Numbered from the stretch's first letter, positions 17,509 through 28,291 are shown. The stretch: DNA of 64,000 nucleotides from SAR92 clade bacterium (GCA_004211905.1 SHBP01000002.1:178665-242664), one strand, 5' to 3'. Made by a program: numbers and translations. The notes: a model not told the origin generated them from the letters alone.

Positions 17509-18572
17509 TCGTCTTCCTCTTTTGCTGTAGCTTTGCGGCGTTGATTATGGCCATAAGTTCTCGGTACCGTGTAGTTATCGATAAAGGGCGCGGCAAAATT
17601 ACCTAAAAGTACCGCAAATGCCACTGCATCAGGATAGCTTCCCCAGGCGCGTATCACATAAACCAGTAGCCCAATTAACGCGCCATATAAAAGTCTTCCA
17701 CGATTGCTGACGGCCGAGGAAACAGGGTCAGTCACGATAAAAAAGGCGCCAAACATGGAGGCGCCACTAAATAGATGCATTAATGGAGAGCCGGGGCTGT
17801 TCGAGCTACCGCCATCCCAAAACAGCATAGACATAGTCGCCAATGTGACGAGCATAGCAACTGGGCCATGCCAAGTGAAAATACGTGCCTTCAGCAAGCC
17901 TAAACCGCCGAGTAGAAACGCGACATTAGCCCATTCCCAACCGACACCAGCGAAACTAGCACTGCTAAAAAGGGTATTGTCTTGATAAATCTGATCGACC
18001 AATAACCCGTTACTATGTTTGAAAAGGTCAAGCGGTGTAGCACCGGTAACTCCGTCCATGGGACTAAATCCGGCAAATACTATTGTCAGTGATTCAAAAA
18101 GCCCTGGATGGCTGACACCTTCGGGAAGTAGTGATACTGGCGTCACCCAGGTAGTCATCTCGATAGGGAAAGAAATCAATACAACAACATAACCAACCAT
18201 CGCTGGATTAAAAGGATTAGAGCCAAGACCGCCGTATAACTGCTTGGCAACCACTATTGAAAATACTGTTGCCACAATCACTAACCACCATGGCACCAAA
18301 GGTGGCAAGGACAGACCGAGCAGAACTCCAGTAACCACGGCGCTATAATCCTGTAAATAAAACCCGATAGGTCGCTGTCGTATTTTAAGTATAAGGGCTT
18401 CTGCACTAATAGCAGCAAGGACTGCGAGGAAAAGATTAATCAGAATACCCCAGCCAAATTGGTAGCTGAGTACAAGAAGACCAGGTAGTGTGGCGATTAG
18501 CACTAGTTGCATTATTCGACCAGTGCTCTGACGATTGTGACCATGGGGTGAGGTTATTTGCTTAAAAGTCAC
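17505..18572 (-). CDS. rsxD: Rnf/Rsx electron transport complex subunit D
   Basis: A 355-residue membrane subunit of the NqrB/RnfD family with about nine helices. The covalent FMN motif is in MDGVTGATPLDLF (Thr179). Other markers are GGLGSNPFNPAMVGY and LMHLFSGASMFGAFFIVTDP. The start is GTG at 18572, overlapping the rsxC TAG by one base. It works with RsxG in moving electrons through the membrane part of the complex. Confidence 0.95.
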   Translation of the reverse strand: MTFKQITSPHGHNRQSTGRIMQLVLIATLPGLLVLSYQFGWGILINLFLAVLAAISAEALILKIRQRPIGFYLQDYSAVVTGVLLGLSLPPLVPWWLVIVATVFSIVVAKQLYGGLGSNPFNPAMVGYVVVLISFPIEMTTWVTPVSLLPEGVSHPGLFESLTIVFAGFSPMDGVTGATPLDLFKHSNGLLVDQIYQDNTLFSSASFAGVGWEWANVAFLLGGLGLLKARIFTWHGPVAMLVTLATMSMLFWDGGSSNSPGSPLMHLFSGASMFGAFFIVTDPVSSAVSNRGRLLYGALIGLLVYVIRAWGSYPDAVAFAVLLGNFAAPFIDNYTVPRTYGHNQRRKATAKEEDE

Positions 18573-20281
18573 TACCGAATTAACTCCTCAAGTCGCCGTT
18601 TTGTTTGCTCAACTTTTTGCCGAGCACCTTCGACACTAGCATGTTGCTGAGCCTGCTGTTCTGCACTACCACTTTTATTAGCTTCCGCCAATCGTTCTTG
18701 AGCCTCGTCAAGGCGCATTTTTGCAGCCATTAAGCTTCGTTCTAATTTTGCTTTTTGCTGATCGGGTGACGCCTGTCGGGCCTTAGCACGCAGATTAGCT
18801 GCGTTAATAATATCAGCTGCCGATGAGCTAGATGTCTTTGCTTTCTCAGTGGCGACACGCCGAGCTTCGCGTTTAACTTCTCTTGCTTGTTCCGCTTTAT
18901 TTAGTCTCACTTGGCGGAATTCGAAGCGCTCTCGCGCTTTCGCGGCGCTAATTTTAGCGTTGCGCGAATTAATAATATTACCCTTACTACTGCGGTAGTA
19001 TTGCACCAAAGGGATATTACTGGGACAAACATAGGAACAGGCGCCGCACTCTATACAGTCAAACAAATTATGCGCTTGCAGACGTTCGTGATCTTCAGAT
19101 TGCGCATACCAATAGAGTTGCTGTGGTAATAGGGATGCTGGACAGGCCTCCGCACAGAGACCACAACGTATACAAGGTTGTTGAGGATCTTCCTCAGGTA
19201 TTTCGGAGTGGCTCGGAGCAAGAATGCAGGTAGTGGTTTTTACAACAGGTAGTTCACTGGAACTGAGGCTAAAGCCCATCATTGGGCCACCCATGATTAA
19301 ACGACTGCAATTTTTTCGTATAAACTTGTTTTTTTCCAGGATATGGCTAACTGGAGTACCTATAAGGACTTCATAGTTTCGATTAATCCCACAGGCATCT
19401 CCAGTAACTGTCATTATTCTTGAAATCAATGGTTGACCATCAATTACCGCGCGTTTGATGGCAAAAGCTGTCCCACTGTTCACGCATACCATACCAATGT
19501 CTGATGGTAATTGACCGCTGGGTATTTCTTGGCCTGTCAGGATATAAACAAGTTGTTTTTCACCTCCCGATGGATATTTAGTTGGGACAACTACAACTTC
19601 AATAGCCGTGCTTTTGCAAGCTTCACGAAGCGCATCTATCGCCTCAGGTTTATTACTTTCAATACCAATTAAAATCCTCCTCGGCATATCAAGCACATGA
19701 CTAATGACGCCAATCCCTTGAATGATCTCTGCTGCGCGTTCACGGATCAAGATGTCATCGGCAGTAATATAGGGCTCACATTCAGTCGCATTGATAATCA
19801 GGGTGTTAACTGGCTTGGTACGACCGTTATCAAGTTTTGCAGCTGATGGGAAGCCAGCGCCGCCAAGTCCGGTAACTCCCGCATCAGCAATCAGATGACT
19901 CACTTCTTGAGGGCTGAGTTGTTTATAGTCAGTATGGCCATATAGGTCTATCCAGCGTTCTTCACTATCACTGATAATTTCAATGCAGAGTGCTGACATC
20001 CCTGATGGATGGGCTACAGGACGATCTTCAATAGCGCTTATGACGCCTGACGTGGGAGCGTGCACAGGTGCGCTTAGATCACCGCTAGCAGACGCAATTT
20101 TTTGACCTTTAAGAACGACATCTCCAATTGCTACGCAGGGCTTAGCGGCATCACCTATATGTTGAATAAGCGGCAAAATCAGCTTCTCAGGGATGGCCAG
20201 GTGGCCGATGCCTAATTTGAGAGACTGTACTTTATTCTCTGGGGGATGGACACCACCAGGAGTTTCCCATAGCTGTCTCAT
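18572..20281 (-). CDS. rsxC: Rnf/Rsx electron transport complex subunit C
   Basis: A 569-residue peripheral subunit carrying the NADH/FMN domain and two ferredoxin-type [4Fe-4S] clusters, [17 protein letters not shown] and [16 protein letters not shown]. The glycine-rich [16 protein letters not shown] binds the flavin/NADH region. The C-terminal 120 residues are an Ala/Glu/Arg/Lys-rich coiled coil, shorter than the repeat-rich tail of E. coli RsxC (about 740 residues). Overlaps rsxB by four bases and rsxD by one. Confidence 0.95.
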   Translation of the reverse strand: MRQLWETPGGVHPPENKVQSLKLGIGHLAIPEKLILPLIQHIGDAAKPCVAIGDVVLKGQKIASASGDLSAPVHAPTSGVISAIEDRPVAHPSGMSALCIEIISDSEERWIDLYGHTDYKQLSPQEVSHLIADAGVTGLGGAGFPSAAKLDNGRTKPVNTLIINATECEPYITADDILIRERAAEIIQGIGVISHVLDMPRRILIGIESNKPEAIDALREACKSTAIEVVVVPTKYPSGGEKQLVYILTGQEIPSGQLPSDIGMVCVNSGTAFAIKRAVIDGQPLISRIMTVTGDACGINRNYEVLIGTPVSHILEKNKFIRKNCSRLIMGGPMMGFSLSSSELPVVKTTTCILAPSHSEIPEEDPQQPCIRCGLCAEACPASLLPQQLYWYAQSEDHERLQAHNLFDCIECGACSYVCPSNIPLVQYYRSSKGNIINSRNAKISAAKARERFEFRQVRLNKAEQAREVKREARRVATEKAKTSSSSAADIINAANLRAKARQASPDQQKAKLERSLMAAKMRLDEAQERLAEANKSGSAEQQAQQHASVEGARQKVEQTKRRLEELIR

Positions 20282-20886
20282 GTCAGTGTCTCATGTACAG
20301 TAGATGAAGACGTGGCTATTAACTGGTGTTGATTTTTGGGGATTGACCAACGCCATTGATCAATGTCTTCTTCAATGGGCAGCATATCGATGCAATCAAC
20401 AGGACAGGGTTCAACACAGAGGTCGCAACCGGTGCATTCTTGCGTTATCACTGTGTGCATTAGTTTGGCAGCTCCTAATATTGCATCAACAGGACAGGCC
20501 TGAATACACTTGGTACAACCAATACATTCATCTTCTCGGATAAATGCAACAGTCCTTATCTCTTCCTCTCCATGCTCCTCATCTAATGACGGTGCAGCTA
20601 CATCCAATAATTTAGCAATGGCGTTAATGGTCGATTGGCCTCCAGGTGGACATTTATTAATAGCATCTCCATCAGCTATTGATTGAGCATAGGGCTTACA
20701 GCCGGGGAAACCGCATTGACCGCATTGAGTTTGAGGCAGTAATTCATCAAGCTGCTCGACAATAGGGTCGCTCTCCACTTTAAATTTCTCAGCTGCATAA
20801 CCCAATAGACCACCAAATAAGACGCCTAGACCTACTAAAGATACTAGCGCGGCGAGTATGATATTTTCAGTGAGTAACTCAATCAT
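20278..20886 (-). CDS. rsxB: Rnf/Rsx electron transport complex subunit B
   Basis: A 202-residue ferredoxin-like subunit with an N-terminal membrane helix (about residues 9-29), a Cys-rich Fer4-type motif [14 protein letters not shown], and two further [4Fe-4S] motifs, [16 protein letters not shown] and [16 protein letters not shown]. It is the electron entry or exit relay between RsxC and the membrane subunits. It directly follows rsxA with no spacer. Confidence 0.95.
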   Translation of the reverse strand: MIELLTENIILAALVSLVGLGVLFGGLLGYAAEKFKVESDPIVEQLDELLPQTQCGQCGFPGCKPYAQSIADGDAINKCPPGGQSTINAIAKLLDVAAPSLDEEHGEEEIRTVAFIREDECIGCTKCIQACPVDAILGAAKLMHTVITQECTGCDLCVEPCPVDCIDMLPIEEDIDQWRWSIPKNQHQLIATSSSTVHETLT

Positions 20887-21462
20887 CTAGACCAACCCAC
20901 TAAATCCCATGAATGCCAACGACATTAAACCTGCTGTAATCATAGCGATTGCAGCGCCTTCAAAAGGCGGCGGGATGTTAGCGGCGGCGAGACGTTCACG
21001 CATTGCTGAAAAGAAAATCAAAACTAACGAGAACCCAATACCCGCACCAAAGCCATAGAGGGACGATTGCATAAAATTGAGGTCTTTATTGGCATTTTGC
21101 AAGGCCACTCCCAAGACGGCACAGTTAGTTGTGATAAGGGGCAGAAAGACACCTAGTACGCGATACAGTAAAGGGCTGGTTTTTTCGATGAACATTTTAG
21201 TAAATTGAACCACTGCAGCAATGACCAAAATAAACCCGATAGTGCGCAAATAGATCAACCCAAGTGGCATTAATATAAGCTCGTTAACGATATAGCTAGC
21301 CATTGCAGTGAGAGTCAGCACAAAGGTGGTTGCTGCTGACATACCGATAGCAGATTCGAGTTTTTTGGATACACCCATAAATGGGCAGAGTCCGAGGAAC
21401 TGCACGAGAACATAGTTATTGATCAGAATAGAGCTGACCAGAATGATAGCGAATTCTTGCAT
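20887..21462 (-). CDS. rsxA: Rnf/Rsx electron transport complex subunit A
   Basis: A 191-residue membrane subunit with six helices. Markers are [20 protein letters not shown] and [15 protein letters not shown], each with the Cys of the buried iron-sulfur site. The end [14 protein letters not shown] is the family terminus. I start at ATG 21460-21462 because [19 protein letters not shown] aligns with the E. coli N terminus (193 residues). A TTG at 21501 and an ATG at 21495 would add hydrophilic residues not seen in the family. The ribosome site is weak for every candidate. First gene of rsxABCDGE. Confidence 0.94.
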   Translation of the reverse strand: MQEFAIILVSSILINNYVLVQFLGLCPFMGVSKKLESAIGMSAATTFVLTLTAMASYIVNELILMPLGLIYLRTIGFILVIAAVVQFTKMFIEKTSPLLYRVLGVFLPLITTNCAVLGVALQNANKDLNFMQSSLYGFGAGIGFSLVLIFFSAMRERLAAANIPPPFEGAAIAMITAGLMSLAFMGFSGLV

Positions 21463-21586
21463 GCGCTTATTATAGTGGCTGTGACCAGCCACCATTATCA
21501 AGTAATCATTCCATGCTATACAACCGTTATAACACCAGAAAGGATGAGTTTTACAATAAACTCACTAAGGATAGAGAAATGGCCGC

Positions 21587-23236
21587 CTAGGCAAGCTCTT
21601 CTTTGCTAGCTTCGACCATTGCATCAACCTGTTCTTTATCAATGCGTTGCATTAAAGGTTGAAAAGAATTGATACGATGTCCAAGTAAGGGCGAACTTGC
21701 GCTGTCCCAAGTCAAAGAATCATTGAGGAATGATTCTCCAGCCTCGGCCATTGTGGGTAATACCGGCTTCAGGTAAGTCAATATGACCCTAAACAAATTA
21801 ATGCCAAGAGAGCAAATATCTTGTACTTTCTGGGCTTGGCTCTCATCTTTATTTAGCTTCCATGGCTCTTGAGCTGCTATGTATTCATTTGCAGCATCGG
21901 CTTGCGCAATGATTTCACGGATCGCTTTACCAAAATCGAGATTTTCGTAATGTTTCGCGATAGTATCCGCTGCGCCACTAACCTGATTCCAGAGAACTTG
22001 ATCATCAATGTTAGTTGAGAGTACCCCATCATTTCCTTTGGTGATGAATTTGGCACATCGACTGGCGATATTCACCACTTTACCCACTAAATCACTATTT
22101 ACCTTCTGGATAAAATCTTCCAAATTAAGATCAATATCTTCAACCGTCCCAGATAGTTTAGAGGCATAGTAATAACGTAAATACTCCGGATTTAAATGAT
22201 CCAAATAACAACGAGCATTGATAAAAGTACCTCTAGATTTCGACATCTTTTTACCATTGACAGTCACAAAGCCATGAACACAGACTTTAGTGGGCCTGCG
22301 GTAGTTGGCACTTTTGAGCATTGCAGGCCAAAAAAGAGCGTGGAAATTAACGATATCTTTACCAATAAAATGGTAAAGCTCAGTAGTGCTATCCTCTCTC
22401 CAAAAATAATCAAAATCTAGGTCTGTTTTATCACAGAGATTCTTAAAGCTCGCCATATAGCCAATAGGAGCATCTAGCCAGACATAAAAGTATTTACCTG
22501 GCGCGTCCGGAATTTCGAAGCCAAAGTAGGGGGCATCTCGGCTAATATCCCACTCTTGCAGGCCGCTGTCTAACCACTCCGACAATTTATTGGCGACTTC
22601 CTTTTGTACAGCGCTAGTATGAATCCAATCTTTAAGGAACTGGGTGAATTCTGGTAACTTAAAGAAGTAGTGAATCGACTCTTTTTCAATGGGAGTTGCC
22701 CCAGATATTACCGACACGGCGTCAATTAAATCAATCGGGGCGTAGGTGGCTCCGCAGGCCTCACAATTATCGCCGTATTGATCTTCAGCTTTACAATTAG
22801 GGCACGTGCCTTTGACATAACGATCCGCCAAGAAGAGGTTCTTTTCTGGATCGAATGCTTGACTGATAGATCTTTGAGCGATGTGATGGTTCGACTTTAG
22901 ACGATTATAAATGAGCTCAGAAAACGCCTTATTCTCATCAGAATGGGTAGAGTGATAGTTATCTACGCCAATATAAAAATCCTCAAAATCTGCTTTGTGA
23001 ATTGTTAACATATCGTTGATATGTTGTTCAGGGCTTATCCCCTTTTCCTCGGCTTTAAGCATAATGGCAGTGCCATGAGCATCATCAGCAGAAACGTAGT
23101 AACATTCATGGCCACGCATTTTTTGGAAGCGCACCCATACATCGGTTTGTGTGTACTCTAAGATGTGGCCTAAGTGCAAAGCAGCATTGGCGTAGGGCAG
23201 GGCATTGGTGACCAGAATTTGGCGTTTCGACGACAT
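21587..23236 (-). CDS. metG: Methionyl-tRNA synthetase, catalytic core length
   Basis: A 549-residue class I synthetase charging tRNA-Met. The HIGH-type motif is in [12 protein letters not shown], the zinc motif in [18 protein letters not shown], and KMSKS in [13 protein letters not shown]. It ends [11 protein letters not shown], exactly where E. coli MetRS (677 residues) continues into its C-terminal tRNA-binding, dimer-forming domain. Only 85 bases separate the stop from the longest rsxA frame, so that domain is absent, not frameshifted. It is divergent from mrp, a pairing also seen in other gammaproteobacteria. Confidence 0.95.
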   Translation of the reverse strand: MSSKRQILVTNALPYANAALHLGHILEYTQTDVWVRFQKMRGHECYYVSADDAHGTAIMLKAEEKGISPEQHINDMLTIHKADFEDFYIGVDNYHSTHSDENKAFSELIYNRLKSNHHIAQRSISQAFDPEKNLFLADRYVKGTCPNCKAEDQYGDNCEACGATYAPIDLIDAVSVISGATPIEKESIHYFFKLPEFTQFLKDWIHTSAVQKEVANKLSEWLDSGLQEWDISRDAPYFGFEIPDAPGKYFYVWLDAPIGYMASFKNLCDKTDLDFDYFWREDSTTELYHFIGKDIVNFHALFWPAMLKSANYRRPTKVCVHGFVTVNGKKMSKSRGTFINARCYLDHLNPEYLRYYYASKLSGTVEDIDLNLEDFIQKVNSDLVGKVVNIASRCAKFITKGNDGVLSTNIDDQVLWNQVSGAADTIAKHYENLDFGKAIREIIAQADAANEYIAAQEPWKLNKDESQAQKVQDICSLGINLFRVILTYLKPVLPTMAEAGESFLNDSLTWDSASSPLLGHRINSFQPLMQRIDKEQVDAMVEASKEELA

Positions 23237-23369
23237 TCTATAAATCTTTTAGCAACAGTTGGAAGGACGCGAGTATAGCGGTTTTACGTTAACTTTTCAC
23301 CGGCAATTCGGGCAATTACCTTGGAGATGGGTTGGTCATTTATAAACAGTAATAGGTTGGAGTATTTTA

Positions 23370-24173
23370 GTGTTAAGCAAAGTAAAGAAAATCATTGCAG
23401 TTGCTTCAGGAAAAGGGGGTGTTGGTAAATCTACCACCGCCGTCAATTTGGCTATAGGTCTTCATCAAGAGGGTCAGAGGGTAGGTCTTCTCGATGCGGA
23501 TATTTATGGCCCTAGCATCGCTATGATGCTAGGGGTGCCGGACAATACCCGTCCTCAGGCAGTGGACGAGAAATACTTTAAGCCCGTGGAAGCTCATGGG
23601 TTGTTAACCATGTCGATGGCGTATTTAGTGACAGACAAAACGCCAATGGCATGGAGGGGCCCTATGGCAGCGGGAGCTCTCCAGCAGCTATTGCAACAAA
23701 CCGCTTGGGGTGACCTTGATATTTTGGTGGTGGATATGCCACCAGGAACTGGAGACATCCAACTGACTTTGTCTCAGAAGGCTCAGGTAGCAGGAGCGAT
23801 TATAGTCACTACACCGCAAGACATTGCTCTGCTGGATGCGCAGAAAGGCATTGAGATGTTCCTGAAGGTCAATGTTCCGGTTTTGGGAATTGTGGAAAAC
23901 ATGGCGGTACATATATGCAGTGCATGTGGCCATGGTGAACATATCTTTGGTGACGGTGGTGGCGCTAAAGTTGCTGTTGATTATGATACCAAACTGCTGG
24001 GTAGCTTGCCTCTTGATCTTTCGATTAGGGAACAGGGGGATTTAGGAGTCCCGGCTACTAAAGCTTTTCCGGATGCGGCAATAGCACAACAATACAGAGA
24101 TATTGCAACTGTGGTGATTGATGAATTACAAGAGCTGTCTAGTAACAGCGGGCCAGAAATAATTTTTGAGTAA
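23370..24173 (+). CDS. mrp: Iron-sulfur cluster carrier ATPase Mrp (ApbC), short form
   Basis: A 267-residue deviant Walker-A P-loop ATPase (VASGKGGVGKSTTAVNLA, then DMPPGTGDIQL) with the C-x-x-C cluster motif in CSACGHGEHIFGDGGG. Mrp/ApbC proteins bind and transfer [4Fe-4S] clusters. The usual N-terminal MIP18-like domain of about 90-100 residues (E. coli Mrp has 369 residues) is missing. The start is GTG at 23370, with GGAG eight bases upstream and only the 133-base divergent promoter region before it. Confidence 0.92.
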   Translation: MLSKVKKIIAVASGKGGVGKSTTAVNLAIGLHQEGQRVGLLDADIYGPSIAMMLGVPDNTRPQAVDEKYFKPVEAHGLLTMSMAYLVTDKTPMAWRGPMAAGALQQLLQQTAWGDLDILVVDMPPGTGDIQLTLSQKAQVAGAIIVTTPQDIALLDAQKGIEMFLKVNVPVLGIVENMAVHICSACGHGEHIFGDGGGAKVAVDYDTKLLGSLPLDLSIREQGDLGVPATKAFPDAAIAQQYRDIATVVIDELQELSSNSGPEIIFE

Positions 24174-24198
24174 TTGTTAAAATGTATGGCCGCTAAAC

Positions 24199-24226
24199 TT
24201 GCCGAAACATGGGAGATGGGTATCAT
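24199..24226 (+). promoter_or_regulatory. Possible sigma-70 promoter of dcd
   Basis: TTGCCG at 24199-24204, a 16-base spacer and TATCAT at 24221-24226, with the ATG of dcd 63 bases downstream. Seen by eye only; the spacer is slightly short. Confidence 0.33.
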
Positions 24227-24289
24227 ACTGCCTGCGTTTTTAAGATGACCTCAACCGGTCAAAATACTGTTTAATAAAGAGAAAATTTC

Positions 24290-24856
24290 ATGAGTATTAA
24301 ATCAGATAATTGGATTCGTCGAATGGCGGAACAAAACAATATGATCACGCCTTTTGAATCGGGACAGGTGCGTTATTCCGGAGAAGATAGGGTTATTTCT
24401 TATGGAACTTCTAGCTATGGGTACGATGTTCGCTGTGCCAATGAATTTAAGATTTTCACCAACATTCACTCCAAAACCGTAGATCCTAAAAACTTCGATG
24501 AAGACTCTTTTGTCGATGTGACTGCCGATTACTGCGTTATACCCCCTAACTCTTTTGCTCTTGCAAGAACGGTTGAGTATTTTAAAATTCCGCGCTCAGT
24601 TCTTACTATCTGTTTGGGTAAGTCGACCTATGCCCGTTGTGGGATTATCGTCAATGTCACTCCCTTGGAACCAGAATGGGAAGGGCACGTTACCCTAGAA
24701 TTTTCCAATACTACTAACCTTCCGGCTAAGATTTATGCCAACGAGGGAGTAGCTCAAATGTTATTTTTCGAATCCGATGAGGTTTGCGCAACGTCTTACG
24801 CAGATCGTGGTGGGAAATATCAGGGACAGACCGGCGTCACCTTACCTAAAACATAG
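24290..24856 (+). CDS. dcd: dCTP deaminase
   Basis: A 188-residue trimeric nucleotide deaminase converting dCTP to dUTP for thymidylate synthesis. Conserved blocks: [14 protein letters not shown], the phosphate-binding [23 protein letters not shown] split across residues 110-132, with the catalytic Glu in [11 protein letters not shown], and [11 protein letters not shown]. Length is that of the monofunctional enzyme. It follows mrp, keeping the metG/mrp/dcd order known in Pseudomonas. Confidence 0.96.
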   Translation: MSIKSDNWIRRMAEQNNMITPFESGQVRYSGEDRVISYGTSSYGYDVRCANEFKIFTNIHSKTVDPKNFDEDSFVDVTADYCVIPPNSFALARTVEYFKIPRSVLTICLGKSTYARCGIIVNVTPLEPEWEGHVTLEFSNTTNLPAKIYANEGVAQMLFFESDEVCATSYADRGGKYQGQTGVTLPKT

Positions 24857-24878
24857 ATTCCAGGAGCAGGTTTTGTTA

Positions 24879-25727
24879 CTAATCGCCGCCATTGGGGTCT
24901 AGCAATGAATTCTTTAACAGGATAGCTTGCTGTTGAAGGCGCTGAGTGTTTTCAGGCCCGCTACGTATCAACTGTTTCTGCAATGGTGTTAACGACTCAA
25001 GCTCCGGGTCCGCAAATTTGTAAATAACAGAGTCACGGGTCAGTTGTATGGGTTCGACAATCACTGGTGTGTTGATAACTTGGTCTAAGGCGGTCAAAAT
25101 AATGCCATCCATTTGGCGAGGTTGGTAACCTAACTCAGAAAAGGCACTCTCAAGCAATGGCCTAGAAAAATGGAACATCTGGGCGACTAATTTCATATCA
25201 ATTGACGTTAATATTTGGACTGTTGCATTGTAACGCTCATAGTTCCCTGCATTCAGCCAAATAATGTCGCCATCGCGATGTGTTGCGAACTTACTTTCAG
25301 GAGAGCTCAAAGGAAAGATTTTTCCGAGAATCACTCCTCTTGAGAGTCCGTCGAGATAACTAGCAGAACGTCTTAGTAAATCATCAGTGGACAACCAAGT
25401 TTGTAGCCCTTCCTTACTGCTCATTATTGAGATTCTATCGCGAACAAACTGGTCGCTTTCATCCAGTCGCGGGAGAGCGGATTTTTCTTCTGTAGTTTCT
25501 ACCTTTTCGTCGATTAATTCATTAGAGCTAGGTATTGTTGCTTCAGGTACCACGGGGGTTTCAGGCAGAGCAATGATTTTTTGCTCAGGAATCGATAAAA
25601 TTTCTGAATCCAATAAATCATCTTTTTGGGCCTGGTACAGGACTCCTCCAATGATAATAATTGACGCAAGCGTGCCTATAACGAGTATAAAGTTGCTTGT
25701 ATTAGCCGATGTTTTTGGTCTAGTCAT
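24879..25727 (-). CDS. DUF3014 membrane-anchored protein
   Basis: A 282-residue protein with one N-terminal membrane helix (about residues 12-28), an acidic/Pro-rich linker to about residue 85, and a soluble domain. The stretch LPRLDESDQFVRDRI and the later SYLDGLSRGVILGKIFP fit the DUF3014 family as I remember it. Role unknown; the topology suggests a periplasmic domain tethered to the inner membrane. It overlaps the upstream DUF3108 gene by four bases (ATGA). Confidence 0.78.
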   Translation of the reverse strand: MTRPKTSANTSNFILVIGTLASIIIIGGVLYQAQKDDLLDSEILSIPEQKIIALPETPVVPEATIPSSNELIDEKVETTEEKSALPRLDESDQFVRDRISIMSSKEGLQTWLSTDDLLRRSASYLDGLSRGVILGKIFPLSSPESKFATHRDGDIIWLNAGNYERYNATVQILTSIDMKLVAQMFHFSRPLLESAFSELGYQPRQMDGIILTALDQVINTPVIVEPIQLTRDSVIYKFADPELESLTPLQKQLIRSGPENTQRLQQQAILLKNSLLDPNGGD

Positions 25728-26506
25728 AACGATTTCTCTTCGATCGTTTTTGTAGTAGCTATTTTCTTTCCACCAACTTGTCCGCTGCTAATATCAAGTT
25801 GATGACTATCACCTTTTTCGGAGTGAACTAGTTTTACAACTAAGTAATCCCAGTCCGCCGCCATCCAAATGACAGTTTCGCGCTTTTTATCCTTGCTGAC
25901 AACTCTTCGTACTTTGGTCGTATTTAATGGACCTAATACTGTCATCAAGATCTCTGATTTTATCACTTCATAATCATAGGTTTTTACTTTTCCTCGGGAC
26001 ATTACGGGGTACGAAAATACTTTTTTCCCAGCCTTAAGATCTCGACGTAACTGCACTTTATGGGTAACCATATCAAGGGAACCCATCGGCAATGTGACTA
26101 ACCTTGAGTCGCCATTTTTAGTGTAGGTAACTTGGTTACTGCCCCAATGGAAGATTTGATCTTCTTTTCGAGATACTCCCAATAGTGATCTTCTGTAGAG
26201 ATATTTTTGAGGAACTATTTCGTTACTGTCATTTATTAAGAATTTAGCCTCTTCAGTTATTTTTCCAAACAGACTTTTGGCTTCTGATTTTTCGACGAAG
26301 AGTTTGTTACCTAGATATTCCAGACTATAGTTAGCCTTTATATCTATGCCATTATATTTGGCCGTATAACTCGCACTATAATCGATTACTTCCGAGCTAT
26401 TGACTACGGTAGAGTGAGTGAGACTTACAAAAAGTGTTAACAAAAATGCAGATTCTATTAGTAAAAATAGAAAATATTGAGTTGCTAACATTCCAAACCT
26501 GGTCAT
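25724..26506 (-). CDS. DUF3108 secreted protein
   Basis: A 260-residue protein with an N-terminal hydrophobic segment (about residues 10-32) and a beta-rich domain typical of DUF3108: IDYSASYTAKYNGIDIKANY, then LPMGSLDMVTHKVQLRRDL and VIWMAADWDYLVVKL. Family members are predicted periplasmic; function is not known. A DUF3108 gene directly after purMN is a conserved arrangement in Pseudomonas-like genomes. It follows purN by 59 bases and overlaps the DUF3014 gene. Confidence 0.85.
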   Translation of the reverse strand: MTRFGMLATQYFLFLLIESAFLLTLFVSLTHSTVVNSSEVIDYSASYTAKYNGIDIKANYSLEYLGNKLFVEKSEAKSLFGKITEEAKFLINDSNEIVPQKYLYRRSLLGVSRKEDQIFHWGSNQVTYTKNGDSRLVTLPMGSLDMVTHKVQLRRDLKAGKKVFSYPVMSRGKVKTYDYEVIKSEILMTVLGPLNTTKVRRVVSKDKKRETVIWMAADWDYLVVKLVHSEKGDSHQLDISSGQVGGKKIATTKTIEEKSL

Positions 26507-26565
26507 TTTTTTCCTAAGAATAGTCGAGATAATTTTGCCTTAAAGACTTAGAGTATAAAAACTGA

Positions 26566-27240
26566 TTAATGTTCAGTCTGCGAAGTAAATAAGAGACCCG
26601 ATTTATCTATTTGCACTCCATCAAAAAAAACGATGCCATCCTTCATGTTTAATCGGCCCTCACAGAACCATTGAGCGACGGTAGGGTAAATTTGGTGTTC
26701 CATGGTCAGTACTCGAGCAGCAAGAGCGTCTGAAGTATCATTCTCCAGCACCGCTACCTGGGCTCGAAGGATCGAGGGACCCCCGTCTAATTCTGGCGTG
26801 ACGAAATGTACTGTAGCACCTGCGGTTCTATCACCAGCCTCGATAGCCCTTTGATGGGTATTTAACCCAGGGTAAGCTGGCAAAAGAGAGGGGTGTATGT
26901 TGATCAATTTCCCAACAAATTGATTCACGAACTCTTCAGTAAGGATACGCATAAATCCAGCCAGTATAATCAAGTCAGGTGTGAACCCTTCGATAACTTC
27001 GGCCAGATGCTGATCAAATGCTTGCCGAGTCTCGAAGGCATTATGATCAATGACTATGCTAGGAATATTAGCATCTGCAGCCCGGTCTAGACCTTTGACA
27101 CTATACTTGTTACTGATAACTGCAGTGATCTGAGCATCGATCTTATTTTCTTCACAGGCATTAATAATTGATTGCAGGTTAGATCCGCTGCCAGAAATCA
27201 GCACCACGATCTTAGAAGTAGGCTTTTGGCCTTCAGTCAT
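26566..27240 (-). CDS. purN: Phosphoribosylglycinamide formyltransferase
   Basis: A 224-residue enzyme transferring formyl from 10-formyltetrahydrofolate to GAR in purine synthesis. [14 protein letters not shown] binds the GAR phosphate. The catalytic Asn-His pair is in [13 protein letters not shown] and the Asp in [12 protein letters not shown]. It carries about 12 extra residues at the C terminus compared with E. coli PurN (212). It overlaps the end of purM by eight bases, so the two are translationally linked. Confidence 0.96.
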   Translation of the reverse strand: MTEGQKPTSKIVVLISGSGSNLQSIINACEENKIDAQITAVISNKYSVKGLDRAADANIPSIVIDHNAFETRQAFDQHLAEVIEGFTPDLIILAGFMRILTEEFVNQFVGKLINIHPSLLPAYPGLNTHQRAIEAGDRTAGATVHFVTPELDGGPSILRAQVAVLENDTSDALAARVLTMEHQIYPTVAQWFCEGRLNMKDGIVFFDGVQIDKSGLLFTSQTEH

Positions 27241-28291
27241 TGGTTAGTCCGAGTAGTTGAACTTGTTCGTCTCCAGAGTTCATTGGTTCAATGGTGCCCA
27301 GGATAAAGGCAGTTTCACCATTACCAGTCAAATTTGTTATGGCAAGTTCCGCGGAAGCAGCAGGGACACAGATCACCATTCCAACGCCACAGTTGAGGGT
27401 TCGATACATTTCATGTTCATCGATATTCCCGCCCTTTTGAAGCCAATCGAAGATAGCAGGTCGTTTCCATGCGGTTACATCGATAACTGCTTTAGCACTC
27501 TCCGGCAGTACTCTGGGTATATTTTCCAGTAGGCCTCCACCAGTAATATGAGCGAGGGCGTGCACAGACGATTCTTCTATTAGAGTTAATAGTGATTTTA
27601 CATAAATCTTGGTTGGCGCCATCAGCAGATCAATCAATGGGTGACCTTCAAGCTCTGTTTTTGCGGGATCGGTGTTAGTCACTTCGAGCACTTTTCTGAT
27701 TAAGGAATAGCCGTTAGAGTGAGGTCCGCTTGAAGCAAGGCCGATGAGAGTATCCCCCACTGCCACTTTACTGCCATCAATAAGTTCAGATTTTTCAGCA
27801 ATGCCTACACAAAAACCGGCTAGGTCATAATCTTGATCTTCGTACATTCCTGGCATTTCCGCCGTTTCGCCACCAATGAGAGAGCAACCTGATAGTTCAC
27901 AGCCATCAGCGATACCATTAACGACGGCCGCAGCGGTATCGATATCAAGTTTTCCAGTTGCATAATAGTCAAGAAAGAATAAGGGTTCAGCGCCACAGAC
28001 GATAAGATCGTTAACACACATAGCGACAAGATCAATACCGACGGTATCGTGTTTTCCGTGATCCAGAGCGAGGCGCAGTTTAGTTCCAACACCATCGGTT
28101 CCAGAGACTAGTACTGGTTCCTTATAGCCGGTAGGCAACTCAAACAGCGCGCCAAAACCGCCCAAACCAGCCATTACCTCAGAACGACGCGTACGTTTTG
28201 CGGCCCCTTTGATTTTTTCTATCAGTGCGTTACCAGCATCAATGTCAACGCCTGCATCTTTGTAGCTCAAAGATTGATTCTTTTCGGTCAT
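27233..28291 (-). CDS. purM: Phosphoribosylformylglycinamidine cyclo-ligase (AIR synthase)
   Basis: A 352-residue ATP-dependent enzyme closing the imidazole ring of AIR. Markers: [13 protein letters not shown] at the N terminus, [14 protein letters not shown], the P-loop-like [13 protein letters not shown], and [19 protein letters not shown] at 28291 has AAGGA about nine bases upstream. purM and purN form the core of an operon that continues into the DUF3108 and DUF3014 genes. It is divergent from the DUF2066 gene; I found no clear PurR-like operator between them. Confidence 0.96.
   Translation of the reverse strand: MTEKNQSLSYKDAGVDIDAGNALIEKIKGAAKRTRRSEVMAGLGGFGALFELPTGYKEPVLVSGTDGVGTKLRLALDHGKHDTVGIDLVAMCVNDLIVCGAEPLFFLDYYATGKLDIDTAAAVVNGIADGCELSGCSLIGGETAEMPGMYEDQDYDLAGFCVGIAEKSELIDGSKVAVGDTLIGLASSGPHSNGYSLIRKVLEVTNTDPAKTELEGHPLIDLLMAPTKIYVKSLLTLIEESSVHALAHITGGGLLENIPRVLPESAKAVIDVTAWKRPAIFDWLQKGGNIDEHEMYRTLNCGVGMVICVPAASAELAITNLTGNGETAFILGTIEPMNSGDEQVQLLGLTND

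Noticed and set aside
21475..21492. Short hairpin GTGGCT-N6-AGCCAC just upstream of rsxA
   Set aside because: Six base pairs with no T-run; too weak to call a terminator or regulatory element.
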